Notes: generated by a model not told the origin, from the letters alone. 64,000 nt of DNA from Macquaria australasica (GCA_005408345.1 SEMN01000063.1:1364001-1428000); one strand, 5' to 3'. Shown: positions 12,425-25,660, counted from the stretch's first letter. Numbers and translations are program-made.

Positions 12425-12532
12425 CTTGGTATGTGTGTGTGTTAGTGAGTGATGAATCACCACTTGTGAACCGCCTTAACCACTAAAAAGCAATAAAAAG
12501 AGTTTAGCACTTAGGAACCCCACCTCTGAAAC

Positions 12533-12660
12533 CACATGCATCCCCCTGCTGGCCTGGGATTGAATCCTGCCAGATCCGTCTATACTGTGCATGTGTCTCT
12601 CCAGCCCTCCTGCTGTTTCAATAAAAAAAAAAAGAAAGAAACCAAGCCACAAAAAAATAA
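12533..12660 (+). mobile_element. SINE-like repeat remnant with A-rich tail
   Basis: Shows 'gggattgaatcctgcc' (box-B-like), a pyrimidine-rich middle and 'gctgtttcaataaaa' running into an A-rich tail. The layout matches a short retroposed element and resembles the nested element at 6.49 kb. Confidence 0.4.
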
Positions 12661-13268
12661 AGTAATGGTTTATATGTAATAGGGTGTAACACTCACAAGG
12701 CCCATGGGGGCAGTTGCACATAAAAGGTTCAAACTGCATTCAGGAGACTCAGTTAAGTCAAGTCATTTCTGTAGTCTTTCATCACTAAAGACGGTCTCAA
12801 AGCAAGTTACAGAGAACAAGCGGACTTACAAATAACTAATCAACCATTAATAACAAAACAAAAGCAAATCATTCAGCAAACAAAATGAATCACAAGAATA
12901 TAAAATATAGCACAGGACACATGTTGACAAGATACAGATAATGACAAATTTTCCATGATCTTACTTCAAAGAATAGATAAATGATTCATACTTTAGGATC
13001 TTGATGAACTCCAACCTCAGTCAAAGTCAACAACTAACAACTATTACCACTGCGGTGTACACCTTTTCTAAACAGCAGAGCCGGAGCTTAACACTGACAG
13101 TCTCCTGGTTTCACAGTGAGTCCCACAGTGCAAATAAAGGTGTCTGTCAACATAGTGTGTGTTTTACACACAGAAACATTTAATGTGAGCTGGATGATCT
13201 GTAGGGCAAAGACGACTGAATGGTTTATTTAGTTTATTTATTTAATTTAAATAAACACACATTAAGCA

Positions 13269-13592
13269 CAGCTGCGACTAATTATTTTCATTATCATTAT
13301 GAATCTGCTGATTATTTTCTCAATTAATCAGTTAACTGTCTGGTCTATAAAACATCAGAAAACATTTTTAAAAAATACCCATCACATTTATCTATAGCCC
13401 GAGCTGGTGTAATATAATGTCTTGTTTTGTCTGACCAACATTCCAAAGCCCAAAGATATTTCATTTACTGTAAGGTAAGACAAGAACAAACAGCAAATCC
13501 CCACATTTGAGAGCCTCAAACCATCAAATGTTGGGTGTTGGGTACTGATATTTTTTCAGTACTAGATTAATTGATGAATTTTTGCAGCTCTA
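13269..13592 (-). repeat. Interspersed repeat family A, copy 4
   Basis: Reverse orientation: starts 'agctgcgactaattatttt', continues with 'ctataaaacatcagaaaa', 'tgtcttgttttgtctgacc' and 'ccaaagatatttca', and ends near 'tgcagctctaata'. This is the longest copy in the window. Confidence 0.75.
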
Positions 13593-13599
13593 ATATGAA

Positions 13600-14690
13600 G
13601 TCATTTTGCACCATTTACTTAGGAGCCAAGCAGGAGCAGGAGTTTTGTTTAAGTTGTTTTGTTGCTTTAACACGCAAGTACAAACGAATAATTCATGTTC
13701 TCAAAACAGTTACTTTTTGCACACAAATTAGTAATTTGATTCAATGTCAAGCTACTGTAACAATAAGAGCTAAAGTTACAGGTCGGTGTGGGTGACCAGG
13801 TAAGTTAGGGATAAGAGTTAGCAGCAGGCCAGCAGCTGCGACACTCTTTATATACAGTTGATGCTACATTAGACATTGTTTCAGTACTGGTCAGCTTTGG
13901 CTGCCAACGGTGAGGTGCATAATGCAGCAACGGCGGCGAGTACCAACAGTGAAAGTTGTTAGGCCATGGACAATCTAGTTTAAATGAGCTGCTTGGGTTT
14001 AATGCAGTTTTATTTTGATTTTAGATGAATATACTTGGATATACTTTTATCTGCCTGTTAAACAACTGTTTCCTTTGACACATCTTAAACATGATGTTAA
14101 AATGTCAACAGATTTGTTTACCGTTTTGTTCATTTGTGCACATAAATTAGTTTGGGGTTTTTCAACCTAGTCCTCCCAGACTCTAATTTGTAATGTCAAA
14201 ATAAAAATCAATTGAAAAAAACAAAATTTTTGAGTGCATGGTCCTTCTGCAAATATGATCCTGTTACTAGCTATTCTAATATGCAGTATGCAGCCATGTT
14301 GTGTTGAGTATAGGCCCGTGGAAATTATGTGATTTAACTGATTTGTAGTCTAGTATTGTACAGGACTGAGCTGCTGCAGTGTATGTGGTGTAGTGTCCTT
14401 TTGTCCTTGTGCCAGATGTCAGGATGTGGTGTACAACTCATTTGGATGCCGACATGCCTCTGCACCAGTGTTAAGACTTTTCACTTGGTGATTTTAAAGC
14501 CTGCCGACCCTGTTTTGAGAAGCCATGGGGCTCCTAAGGGAGCTGCGTCTGCAGTAGTGTAGTTGTATTAACGGTAATACAGCATAGCAAGTAATGATGC
14601 ACAAACAGCGACAGCTATTGCCTCAATGAGTCATCAATCAGTGAGGGAATCCTGCTCCCTCCTTTTGACTGGGAACAACCTTCATTAGCA
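13600..14690. other. Non-coding stretch without recognised genes
   Basis: No exon or repeat could be assigned with confidence. The open frames here are isolated and lack splice sites. Confidence 0.4.
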
Positions 14691-14695
14691 GCCGA

Positions 14696-14870
14696 GTGTG
14701 TGTGTGTGTGTGTGTGTGTCTGTGTGTCTGTCTACTGTATGTCTGTGTGCATGTGTTTTAACTACATCTTGGTGTCTGCATGTGTAGGCGTCTATCTTGT
14801 CTTTCTGTCTATGTGTAGGCGCCTTTTTTGTCTCCGTTTGTGTGCGTCTATAAGCTCATGTTCCTGTCAG

Positions 14871-14907
<37 letters not shown>
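14696..14907 (+). repeat. Two (TG)n microsatellites
   Basis: Pure TG runs at 14,696-14,719 and 14,875-14,907, joined by TG-rich degenerate sequence. Alternating purine-pyrimidine DNA of this kind can adopt Z-DNA. Confidence 0.9.
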
Positions 14908-14911
<4 letters not shown>

Positions 14912-15032
14912 ATTAGGGAAAGTCTGTCTTTTTTTTTTCCCTTCAGCGTCGTCTTTGTTGTTGTTGTTGATGCTGTACTCTCGCACAGGAAGCGAGAGAG
15001 GCACAGTCATAATCATAATAACGCTCCGGAAC

Positions 15033-15126
15033 AGAGGAGAAAAGAGAGATGAAGGAAGAAGGAGGAGGAAGATGATGAAGAGGAGGAGGAGCAGGAGGAA
15101 GAGGAAGAGCAGGAGGATGAGGGGAG
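15033..15126 (+). repeat. Homopurine-rich (GGA/GAA) tract
   Basis: About 94 bp almost entirely A/G on the plus strand, in GGA, GAA and GAT triplets with only a few interrupting C or T bases. It lies between two TG microsatellites. The Arg/Lys/Glu-rich open frame through it is a by-product of composition. Confidence 0.85.
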
Positions 15127-15226
15127 CAGCTGGTTCTTGTTACTCTGCTGCCCCCACACATCACTGCAGGAGCTATCAGAATATAGCCTCCCGCAATTCC
15201 CTCTGTATGGGTATGGGTGTGAGTGT

Positions 15227-15232
<6 letters not shown>

Positions 15233-15285
<53 letters not shown>

Positions 15286-15286
15286 T
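15233..15286 (+). repeat. (GT)n microsatellite followed by (GA)n
   Basis: About 21 GT units followed directly by four GA units. A compound dinucleotide repeat, probably polymorphic. Confidence 0.9.
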
Positions 15287-15299
15287 GTGTGTGCGTGTG

Positions 15300-17500
15300 T
15301 GTCTAGCAGCGTTCAGTACAGAGATGTAAGTATTGCCAAGGAGATGAGGGCATATTTCAGGTCACAAACTAGCTACAGATTTAATTTGGAGAAGAACAAC
15401 TTGATTATGTTCTCTCAAGCAAAAACGGCTCAGGGAAATGTAACTGAGATGACACAGGTGAAACATCAGTGCAGGGACATGATGACACACACAATTCGAA
15501 GGACACTTTCACACAGGTAGTTTAGTCTCAGTCGTCTGAGAGCTGCTTGCTTATGAATTTGGTAATATGAACACTTATTTTTAAACCCAGATGCGAACCA
15601 AAATATGTCCACCTGAAGTAGTCTGACGTTAGTTTCAGTCACATTGTGGTACGGTCAAATGTGCTGTCAAAACGCTGCCGTACAAATACAGGTACATGCT
15701 CATGTCATGACAACGTCATTAGTGGCATTCTTGGCAAGAAAATGGAAGTGATAAAATGCTTTATTGACATATGAGCAGAGCATAACATTCAAGTACGACT
15801 TGATACCACATGGTATTTTTTTCCTCGGAGCAAAGTGAATGAGGACCGCTTGTTTTTCATTGCAGCACAATGTCGGTGACGCTCCCATCTCTCATGCTCA
15901 CGTGGCTCTGCCCGTTGATACATGGCTGTCTATTTTTCTTTGTACATCAAATCAATTATACAGCTAGGCGATTGAATGAAAATCACAATATTAATAATTC
16001 TTTTCCTGTTATCAATCTGTATTACAATATGGCAAATGTATGCAAATACCATCTAAACAAGTAAACTTAATATTCAATGACAATTTCCAGTTTTACACAT
16101 TACATCTGACAAATCTCTTCACTCCAATAAATTGTTCCGTTTTAAAATACAATTTGATTAAAACTATTAATTTGAATAAAATGATAACATGATATGGGTC
16201 TTCCCAATTACAAAATCAGGCTCAAACTGTCATGTTAGTGCAGTTTGGAAAACGCTCATAAGATGAAGAACGCCATTTGTAAGAGTAAAGTCGTTTCCTT
16301 TCTGTGGATATTTCATTTTATTGAAGACCTCATAAAGAATTACCTCAGAGGATGTTCCAACCTTTTAAGGAAAATACTAGACTGAATTTCAGAAGTCAAT
16401 ATTCCCTGTCCCACTGTGGGCAGAAGACGATCTGCAGCAGTTTTGTCTTTTATATTTTGGGGGTTTGGTGCCAGACACGCTCTTTGACCTTCCATTGTCC
16501 TGAAGTTGGCTGTTTCAGCACAGCAATGACCACTGCAACACACACACAGACAACGGGAAACATGCTCACACAGCAGCTCATTTCTACAAACTGGTCAAGA
16601 CGGAATCATTATTGGCAACATTCTACCACCCTGTTTTAAACTGCAACTAAACCCAAATCAACCCCACCAACAGACCTCTGTAGCCCACTCCTCATCTCTG
16701 CTTGAGGCTAGCAGCTTGAGGATACATTAGACGCCATTAACATAACACACTAGAATTTGACAGAACTGTCAGTGATCGAGTTGCATTGTGGGTAATCTAG
16801 GCATCATGTAAGAAGAATGAGTGGCATAAAAAGACGATATCTCTGCTTCCACTGCATCAATATTTATACTTTAAGTGTCCATCATGACAGTCTTATAGCA
16901 GAGCAATGCTAAATAGATTGGGTACTCTTTTGATAGAGTCTATTGTACAAAAACCCCAAAACAAATAAGCCGACCTCTCAAATGCATCAGTATTTAATGT
17001 TATCCTAATAATCATCTTAAAATTTGGCTGAAACAAAACACAGAAGTATTATTATCCAACTCTTTGCTACAATCGAATCAGTACTCAAAAAGTCCTCATA
17101 GCCCTACACCCACTTCCTATAGTCTATACCACTTATACCCACAGCCCCCAGCACAATAAGTTAACCAGCACCAGTGTGGGCGAATCTCATCACAAATTAC
17201 TGTTGTTTGCTTTGGTTAACTTTTTGTTTGGCATCAAAATAATAGATGCCAGGGTGGCCTAGAGTTTGACAGAATCAATCCTCACACGTGCCCAATAACA
17301 GCCAGGTGCCCCAGCAAAGTGCCACACAGTAAATCCCACCTGCTCACTTAGAGTAAGCTGTCCTGGAAACCTGCATGACATAACCGCCTGAGATGTAAAA
17401 TGAGAATTCCAGTGCAGCAAGCGTAGTTGGGAAGTTTCCACCCTCATCTAAACGGGGAAGGCTGACTGAGCACACACAATTTTTTCAGCACCTCCTCGCT
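15300..17500. other. Non-coding stretch without recognised genes
   Basis: AT-rich DNA with a degraded 'taggcgat...caatat' repeat start near 15,965. No gene is supported. Confidence 0.4.
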
Positions 17501-17509
17501 CACAACACT

Positions 17510-17700
17510 TATTCATTCACGTGCAAAAGCTACCCCATGCAACAGTCTTGCTTGCTCAAGGGCATGTGACTGGTTCTTGCCCATTTTCCCTGCCAAGCTC
17601 TCAGATTTGAACCAGCAACCCCATAAATATTCCTCATAATGTTCAAATAAAAATGTGATAAGGACGGACTTTATTAATCCCCAAGCGGAAACAAAGGCAG
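17510..17700 (-). repeat. Remnants of two short interspersed repeats
   Basis: 17,560-17,625 holds 'cttgctcaagggcatgtga' and 'gatttgaaccagcaacc', the reverse-strand look of a tRNA-like SINE head. 17,668-17,692 holds 'actttattaatccccaag', a motif often seen in teleost repeats. Assignment is by pattern memory only. Confidence 0.35.
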
Positions 17701-17899
17701 CAGCGGAGAAAAAGGTAATAAATGACAAATAAAAGATGATTAAAGGATAAATGTCTTTGATGCAAATGTAAGGTTTCTCCATAATTGCATGAGCAGAATT
17801 TATATATTGGGAGGCCACTGACTGATAAGCAGACTACAGATGTGCAGATGTGATTAATAATTCTCAGTCCTGTGCAGACAAAATGCACAGTAACTATGT

Positions 17900-19760
17900 G
17901 CCTTGTTAAATGAGACTAAATTATCCCGATGAATACGTATTTCTCAACAAAAGATCTTGAATATCATCCCAAGCACACTCAACAGGATAAATTATGTTGT
18001 CAGTGAGACAGATGCACATACACACTGCCCTCTGCTGGAAACTACAGAGGCTCAAAAATATACACTACAGTAGGTTTATCAAAATATATTACTTCTATTC
18101 TACTTTTTCTTCTATGGTGCCAACTTTTGAGCAAAACTGTGTGAAAATGGGAAGAAAATGTAGGTCTACATCTATTTATGTACTGTCACAAGTGTAGTGC
18201 ACAGCTTTTAAAAGACTTGTTACCTCAATGAGGCTTCTCTGATCGTGATTTGGTCAGATACAGAAATGTGCAGAGCGTGTAGACGCGACAGTGAATTGAA
18301 GATAGCGGCCGTGCCCTTTGACTCCCAGTTTCCCCTACATGTTTTCCCTCTTTATTGTGATACCTTCTACACGCACACACACCACTCCACAGGAAATGTT
18401 TGTTGTGTTTAGATTTCCAAAAGCCCTTATGGGGAAGCAATGCTGACACAGACACTTTTAACTTTCAAGTGAGAGAGTGAAATGGTCACATCAGCAACAT
18501 GGATCATCCTGCCTCCTCTGCCCTCAAGGTAAATCACTCTCCTTTACAAGAAGAGATTCCTGACCAAAATACGACAATAACATTGTGACCTGATTGGAAA
18601 TTGGGTTTACATGCTTAGTTTAAATTTGCACTAAGAAAAGTACACATAAAAGAGCTGAAGCCCATTCTTATGGTGAAGTATTTCTCAAATACTACACTAA
18701 TTGAGTCTGGAGTCTATATTAATTTTGAACAAAATTCTATATCAGACACTGTGGACATTAGCTATCCTTAACAATATGTCAAAATTATTACAGATTAATA
18801 GTCATGGTAAATCCAATAATACTGCATGTGCTGCTCACTTTATCTGATGTGTGGTTAAATAATTAATTTTGAAATCACTACCCATCTCTTTTGGAGAAAA
18901 TTATAATTTCCTGATGTTCATCATTCAGGATCCAGTCTGCAGAGCATCAGCCTGGAATACAGGCTCCTACTTTGTGCTATTAATATGTTTTGCAAGAGTG
19001 CATGTCACTATTATCAAAGTAGATTAAGCTGCCTTGTTTGGAAAAGAAGCATTTCCCTTTGCTTGTAAAGAACTGCTTCTGAGAAGAAAAAAAAAATGTC
19101 ACTCTGCAGCACACTTGAAAATTCTGTGCACCTACAGAGCGCATTAAAAACGCTGCAATAAACTGCAAAGGGCACCTTGTTGTATTGTGCTCCAAGCAGG
19201 AAGACAGCAAAGACACAGTTAGTGGACAAACACTGGGTGGGATTTCCTCCCCTCCTGACTGGCTCCTGCCTTGCATTGTCCGTTTTCAGATGCTGGCCAA
19301 GTGCCGCTTGCCAAGGAGAATAACAAAATGCGTCTGTCATAAAACCACACACAAACACACACGGACAAATTTAAACAAAATGCATGCTCTCGCTCACTCA
19401 GACACACACTCTGGCTATGGGCCCAAATGATTTATCAGTGTAGTAGTATCATAAACTAATATTAACATCATGGCTATCTATGCATTCATTTTAACCATTT
19501 TTTATGCTAATGATGTACTTAAATGTTTTTAATAAAAAAGCCACTCTAAACAGTGGTGGAATACTGTATGTGGGAGCAGCAACATCTAATAATACTGTCT
19601 ACAAGCTTCCACATATCAAAAATAATTATTATTTCTGCAATATACTCCCAAATTCTTGTTACAAGCAGTACTGTAAGCATAGTGGGCTAAATCTGGATAA
19701 AACTTCTAAACGTATAATCTACGGCAGCAAATATCCATTATCATTGATTTCTGCCAATTT
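17900..19760. other. Non-coding stretch without recognised genes
   Basis: One minor hint: ATG at 18,500 opens ten codons and meets an 'AAG|GTAAAT' donor at 18,530, but there is no promoter or downstream exon to support it. The rest is AT-rich and featureless. Confidence 0.35.
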
Positions 19761-19769
19761 ATTTCTCTT

Positions 19770-20010
19770 GATCATTTAGTTTATAAAATGTTAAAAAAAA
19801 AAAAATTATATATATGAAAAATGTCCATCCCCGTTTCCCAGAGTGCCGTCTGACGTCTTCAAATGTCTTGTTTTGTCCGACCACCAGTCCAAAAACTTTA
19901 TATTGACACAAAATGGACCAAAGCAGCAAATCCTCACACAAACAATTACAATTGATTATAAAAATAGTTTTTCGATGAATTTTCTGTCGATTGATTAATC
20001 GGTTGATTCA
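19770..20010 (-). repeat. Interspersed repeat family A, copy 5
   Basis: Reverse orientation, with 'aaatgtcttgttttgtccga', 'aaagcagcaaatcctcaca' and 'gattgattaatcggttgatt'. An A-run of 12 bases interrupts the start. Confidence 0.65.
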
Positions 20011-22430
20011 ATGTGAAGCGGGTCCTACTACATGTTGAAACAACAGTTATCTGTGACATGGACAATGTAAAATACTTTAAATTTAGCCCAGTTTTAACCT
20101 GCATGTCTAGAAGTCTTTTCACCTGCAAATAAACAAATTGATGCTTCCTTGGTCAGCAAGTAAAGTTGTTCAATCTTACAAAGTGCGATACATTTTCAGA
20201 ATCCACATGCTAACTCCAGCACCAGGACAGTTTGGTCAGTGTGTGCAAACTTGCATCGCACTCCCCTGAAGCAACAAATCATAGAAAGAAACAAAATGTA
20301 ATGTCACAGAGGTAAAATCTTCCACTTCCATTTCTGAAAGAATGAATGGACCTCTGACTTTGTGGAACAGCAGCACACTGCGCTGTTGACAGGTTAAAAC
20401 AACATAATTTAAATCTCATTTTGGTACAAGGATTTGCAAAACAATATTTTCTGTCAACAAAGTCACTGCTAATGAAGCATTGACAGATTTTATTCTATCC
20501 TACCGACATCACATTTAAAGGTAACTTCGCCAGTTACAACAGACTGGTGAATGAAATTTTTATTGAGAGGTTGACATTCACTTTTAAGACCAAGGTGACC
20601 TGAGGTGTCAGTTACTCCAGGATGTTTGCTCTTCAGTTCATTTTAATGTCTGCTGTCCGCTGTATGTGTTCCCTGTGTGCAGGATCCTGCTGTTCCTGTT
20701 CTTGTTTGTACTGTGCTACCGGTCCAACATGTGTACTGAATGAGCCGACAATAAGTCACAGCAGGACACCATCAAAGACAAATACTTGCACTACATTAGA
20801 CATGGGAATCAGTTGCTCTGATTTTCAACATTAAATGGCTTGAAAGAACGGTATAGAAGATTTGTATGACGCCCCTAAATAATGCCATTGTGATTATTTT
20901 AGTGAACATTAATTGCATTAATTATATGCTGTAAATCATAACTCAGTATACAGACAATATGTCAAGCTCAAATTTGTAAGCAAACAAACATTGTTATGAA
21001 AGCTGCATGAAGTGGCATTATCAAATGACCAAAAGAGAGTGGATGGAGCGTGAGTATTCATTCTACATTCATCAGGTGGGCAGTAACACGACTCATCTGT
21101 TGCTCTGTGTCTGCTGGTTGTGCAAGTAGGAAAATATCTGCAAACACACTGGTAAAGACAAATTGATGAGCCAGGATTATGTCAGGTCTGTTTCTGTGAG
21201 TTTGTTTTAACCCCCAGTAGTCAAAAATCACTAAAAGTCTGGTATGTTTTGGCTTAAAGCTAAGTTTAAATCAATACAAAACAATACTAAGTTTACAACA
21301 TAGGTTACATTTAAACTATCCTTGTTAGGGTACGTAGTCATCATGCTAATAAAGTAACTGCCATCTGTAGTGATGAGTATCACTGACAGTTGGTTGCTGC
21401 TGTAGCTAGACGAAAATTATTATTTTTATCAAAGTTATCTGTTGTTGAAATAACACCTGGTAACACCTTTAGTATGAGTTGATCGTCGCCTTTTTCACAC
21501 CACTGATCACATTTGCATTTCTGGACAATTGCTCAGACTAACAAGCTAAAGCTAAACATGGCTTTAGCTTCTGATCTGTGACATTTTAAAGATTTCATAA
21601 ATCAATTAGTCAAGAAACATTTTGACAGATAAAACGAGAATGAACCATCCATTTGTTGCACCCTGTATTTCTCATACTTGTTGCATTTTACATGAGATTC
21701 TACTGTCCTCATATTATGTGTAAACTTAAGTTTTCATTAAGTCTACACCAGTTTAACTCAGACACAATGACTATTATTACTTAAAAATTATTTAATTAAA
21801 AATGAAGTGCAACTGTGGGAGCTGGAAGCTATAAGTGAGTGGCTGTGTCTGAGCTGATTGATTAATGTCTTCACCAGTAGCTACTTGATTCTACTGCAGT
21901 CCCACCAGACAGCGGTTAATGAATGACAATTAAACAATTAACACTTTGAACCGAATTCCCACACGTCCATGAACACACCACTGACACCCTTATTTAAGAC
22001 AGAAAGAGGAGGCAGAGAAGGAAAGGCGAGCTCATTGTACACAGAAAAACACTAAAGATGTACTCTGAACATAGTTACATTGGTTGCTTTATATCAATAA
22101 GGACAAATTATTAAAATGTGAATATATTCAAGACCTTGGGTTAGCTACTGACTAATATGCAATTGTTATTTTTGGACAGATACTTTCCAAGGTAAAACCT
22201 GATCATCTCAGCTTGAAAAATGAAAGGGTTGTTTGTAACTCAGTGAATTGTACATCCTTCTAATAATGCCTGGCTTAAGAGTACCGGGCCAAATTTGAGA
22301 AATTTAAATTTCTGTAAAAATCATGAAAAAAAACTGTCTGATTGAATGATTATTGAATGGCTGCAACTAACACTTTTTATGCTATATAAAAATGATAATC
22401 ATAATAAAAGTCCTAATTTCATACAGTCTA
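20010..22430. other. Non-coding stretch without recognised genes
   Basis: AT-rich sequence with a partial family A-like fragment near 21,580-21,665 ('aatcaattagtcaagaaa'). No exon is supported. Confidence 0.35.
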
Positions 22431-22444
22431 AGATGACATCTTCA

Positions 22445-22800
22445 AACTAGAGATGTCTCGAGCCGATCGGTATCAGGGCTGATCCAAACATATTTTAAAT
22501 TGATCGGTATCGGCTAAAATAAAGCCGATCAAATGGACTGTTTTTATAGCCTCAACAACTGCAACAGAGTGATACCTCTTCTCTCTAGCTGATCTCGTAA
22601 CGTCAATTTCAGGAGTTGCTTTCTTCCAGTTAAACTTTCATTCATATCATATCAATTATTTAAGCTTATAAACTGAATAATTTTGAACCAGGACCTTCAG
22701 TATTTGGATAAAGTGGCTTGTTAAAATTAAGGTGGGCCAATGGATCGGACTTGGTATTGGTAGATACCCAATATTAAAGGACTCGGAAAGTGAACGGGCC
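22445..22800 (+). repeat. Repeat with 'gatcggtatcgg' motifs, hAT-like
   Basis: Several 'gatcggtatc' and 'gccgatc' blocks occur at both ends of a roughly 350-bp segment. The 5' part reads 'gagatgtctcgagccgatcg' and the 3' part 'ccaatggatcggacttggta'. This pattern is common in fish non-autonomous DNA elements of the hAT type; the assignment is tentative. Confidence 0.45.
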
Positions 22801-22847
22801 AAAAAAACTTGATATCTTGACAACAACTTTGTAAGTATTCTTCTTAG

Positions 22848-23100
22848 GATTGGGTGATATTACCATGAGACAACAGAAATGTGCCAACTGTCAGAGATTT
22901 TGCCATACGGTTTGCACAGAGGGAACTATACCTTTAAAATATCTGGTTGTATTAGGCCTTTACAGGCAATGTTGCACACTAATGAACAGGAATGTTTTTT
23001 GGCAATATTGGATTTGCAGGATTATTGCATTAATGTGATAAAGTACCTTGATTTTTCATTTAATTCACTGAATTAGCCAAAAAAAAAAAAAAAAAAATTC
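22848..23100 (+). repeat. 'Gattgggtgatatt' repeat with poly(A)
   Basis: Starts 'ggattgggtgatattacca', ends near 'ttggatttgcaggattattg', and is followed at 23,079-23,097 by a run of A. A decayed dispersed repeat related to the one at 3.18 kb; not a gene. Confidence 0.4.
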
Positions 23101-23109
23101 CCATTATTC

Positions 23110-24100
23110 CCATCTTGTTATCTAGTTTCAACAGTAACTGAATAGCTTGGTATATACTGTGAGGCGTACTGAATGCCATATCAACTGTCATCCATGCTAT
23201 TACAGAGTGTTTTAGTCCCTGGGGGTAAACACTGAATATTTGTCCTTTTTATGATTTTCCCATATCTAGAAGCCAGAGTAGCTGCACACAAGTCAAGTCT
23301 TCGTATCAGGTGCAAAAATAGAGTGATAGACGATGGAAAGTAAAAGTTATATACAGGTTATACTGTAATAATTGTTAGATTTTAAAATACCGTTGTGTAC
23401 TTTATCCTGTACAGAATATCAGCTAACAGTGAATTCCATTTAAAAGTGTAATCATCCATTAACAACCCATATGGTTTGACCCTTGCAGTATTTTTTCTTA
23501 ATGTGTGCTGTACAGTACTAACAGGGTCATGGGTGTATTCTCCTGAGTGGGTCAACATGTACAACACAGCGTTAACAGCGTCAGAGATAGAGGCTCCACT
23601 CCCACCGGAACAAAACAACATGTATGCACTCTCAAGTCCAGGAGGAGCTGAGGATGAAAGTGCCAGCCAAATGGCATATAAAAAAAAGAGGTAATCCTGG
23701 TTAAGACAGTAACACAATGCACAGTGGATGATGTGTAAAAAAGTGCTTGTTTGGGGGAAATTCAAGGTCACAGGAATACAGATTTATTCAAGGCTCTGAA
23801 CTTTGCAAGGATTCAGGACTACAAAGCTTCTGTTCTACAGCGACCAATTAAAAATACAAGATAAGGCAAAGGAAGGTTCAAAAGGCTAATAGTGTGTCTT
23901 TCTGTGAAGTGTTCCAATTACAAGCACCTTGATTTCATTTTGATGTACGAACTGAGCAGTAAAAGAAGACAAAAAAATCCAATCTACTGTAAGCCTACCG
24001 TATGAAGGAAAACCTGTCTTTCGGACTTCTTAAATTTAAGATCATATTTAAAATAACATTTGATATGCTGAGGCTCACATTTCTACAACACAGACTGTTA
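23110..24100. other. Non-coding stretch without recognised genes
   Basis: The longest minus-strand frame (23,382-23,771) lacks splice signals and codon bias. No feature is supported. Confidence 0.35.
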
Positions 24101-24111
24101 GAAGTTGTTTT

Positions 24112-24425
24112 CATTATCCAATGACTGATTGACCGTTTAGTCTATAAAATGTAAGAAAATAGTGAAAAATGCCCCTCACAATTTCCCAGAACCTGACGTA
24201 ACGTCGTCAAATGTCTTGGTTTGTCCAAACCCAAAGATATTTGATTTACAGTAATATAAAAGTGAGAAAAGCTGCAAATCTTAACATTTGAAAGGCTGGT
24301 ACCAAGAAATGTTTAGCTTCTTTGCTTGAGAAATGACTTGAATGATTAATTGACTATGAAAATTGCTGCTGATCGCTTTTCTATCGAGCCAGTAATTGAT
24401 TAATCGACTAATCATTTTGCCACTT
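24112..24425 (-). repeat. Interspersed repeat family A, copy 6
   Basis: Reverse orientation: 'ccgtttagtctataaaatgt', 'aatgcccctcacaatttccc', 'tcaaatgtcttggtttgtcc', 'aaagatatttgatttacag' and 'ttgattaatcgactaat' in family order. Confidence 0.75.
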
Positions 24426-24429
24426 ATTT

Positions 24430-25660
24430 CTACACTTGCATGCTTATTAGATTACTCTACATAACATCTATTATAAAGATGTCACAGAATCAGAGTTAAA
24501 AGTCAGGTCCTCAGGCACATATGGAACTGCAGTATTGGCCAAAAAAAACTTATATTTTATAGATTTATAGATATACATATAGATAGATGTCCTACTTCTC
24601 TGTACCTACCTCTTTGGTGCTGTTGCACTTCCCAGAAAAGTCATATCCTATTTTATATTACATTACTTCTCTTCTAAATTGTCATCGGGTTACGGGAATA
24701 CAGTATTTTTGTCACCTTATCTGTGACTCTGGCTCTTTTTAAATGTTGGTGATCAAGCAGGTAAAGCTTATTTTATTGTTTCTTATATTTTATGTAAACA
24801 CGAGGCTGCAGGCCCGGGCAAACATTGGAAAGCATGACGTTTTCAAGATGCCACATTTCACTGTTTGTTCGGTTTAAAGCTGCTTGTTTACATGTGTTTT
24901 GGCACCAGTGACACTCTTTGCTGTGCTTGTGTATTCAACATTTCCTCTATCCATATATAATGAGTTCTTCTGCTGTATTCCTCACACATCTCCTGACACA
25001 TCATAACATGTCTTGGGTGAAAACCTGCCAGGATGCCTTAAAGACATGCATGCTTGTCAGTTGTGGGGTAGGATGATGTCAAATGCACCAAAACCGCAAT
25101 ATGCCTCGTCATTTTTTTCATTCTGTCATGAAATACGAGCATTTTATTATGCTTTCTGTCAGTCTTATTGATTGCCTGAGACAGTACAGTAGATTATCTC
25201 TTATAACAAACTCTGAATTCTCAAGTTTGTAGTTTCCTAAAGCGCTTCAATTAGTACTAAATTACTCTTAACAGTTAACCAAAAACACAGCTAAGCAAGT
25301 CAAACTACATAATGGAGGCTGTTTCTCAAGGATGAAGTCTTGTTCCCCCACTGCCTAATTTTCCTCTTTAGTAAATTGGCCCTCCTCTGGTGCAGTTTGT
25401 GTGTCCCATTTAATTAAGTTGACTCTCTCTCTCCCCCCCATCTGTCTTTATCTCCCCCTCCCTCACACACGATGCAGTTTAACTAACTCTATGGCTAGTT
25501 AGTCATTACGCATGACAAGTAGCCTTTACAGTAGTTTGCAATGTTAAATCATTTTTGGACAGAGTTGAGGGATAAAAATGCAGTTCTCACTACTAAGTCA
25601 CGGCAGTTTACGCGTGTGAAAAATCGTTAGCAAGAAGTTAAAAAAACTAAAATGCAATCT
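24430..25660. other. Non-coding stretch downstream of the 25.8-kb exon
   Basis: If the minus-strand exon at 25.8 kb is real, this is its first intron. A pyrimidine-rich segment lies at 25,420-25,470. No second exon was found. Confidence 0.35.

Noticed and set aside
12300..12480. Alternative second exons for the 11.8-kb signal peptide (for example via 'ctctccag' at 12,229 or 'atttcag' at 12,306)
   Set aside because: They give open but featureless peptides and cannot be ranked without transcripts.
14700..15329. 209-codon plus-strand open frame rich in Val/Cys, then Arg/Glu
   Set aside because: It runs through TG microsatellites and the purine tract. Its composition is explained by the repeats, and it has no start context, splice sites or family signature.
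18500..18529. ATG followed by nine codons and an AAG|GTAAAT donor
   Set aside because: The segment is short enough to occur by chance. There is no promoter, conserved peptide or second exon.
22850..23076. Two overlapping plus-strand frames of about 62-65 codons
   Set aside because: They lie in a dispersed 'gattgggtgatatt' repeat that ends in poly(A).
23382..23771. 129-codon minus-strand frame
   Set aside because: No splice sites, codon bias or recognisable domain.
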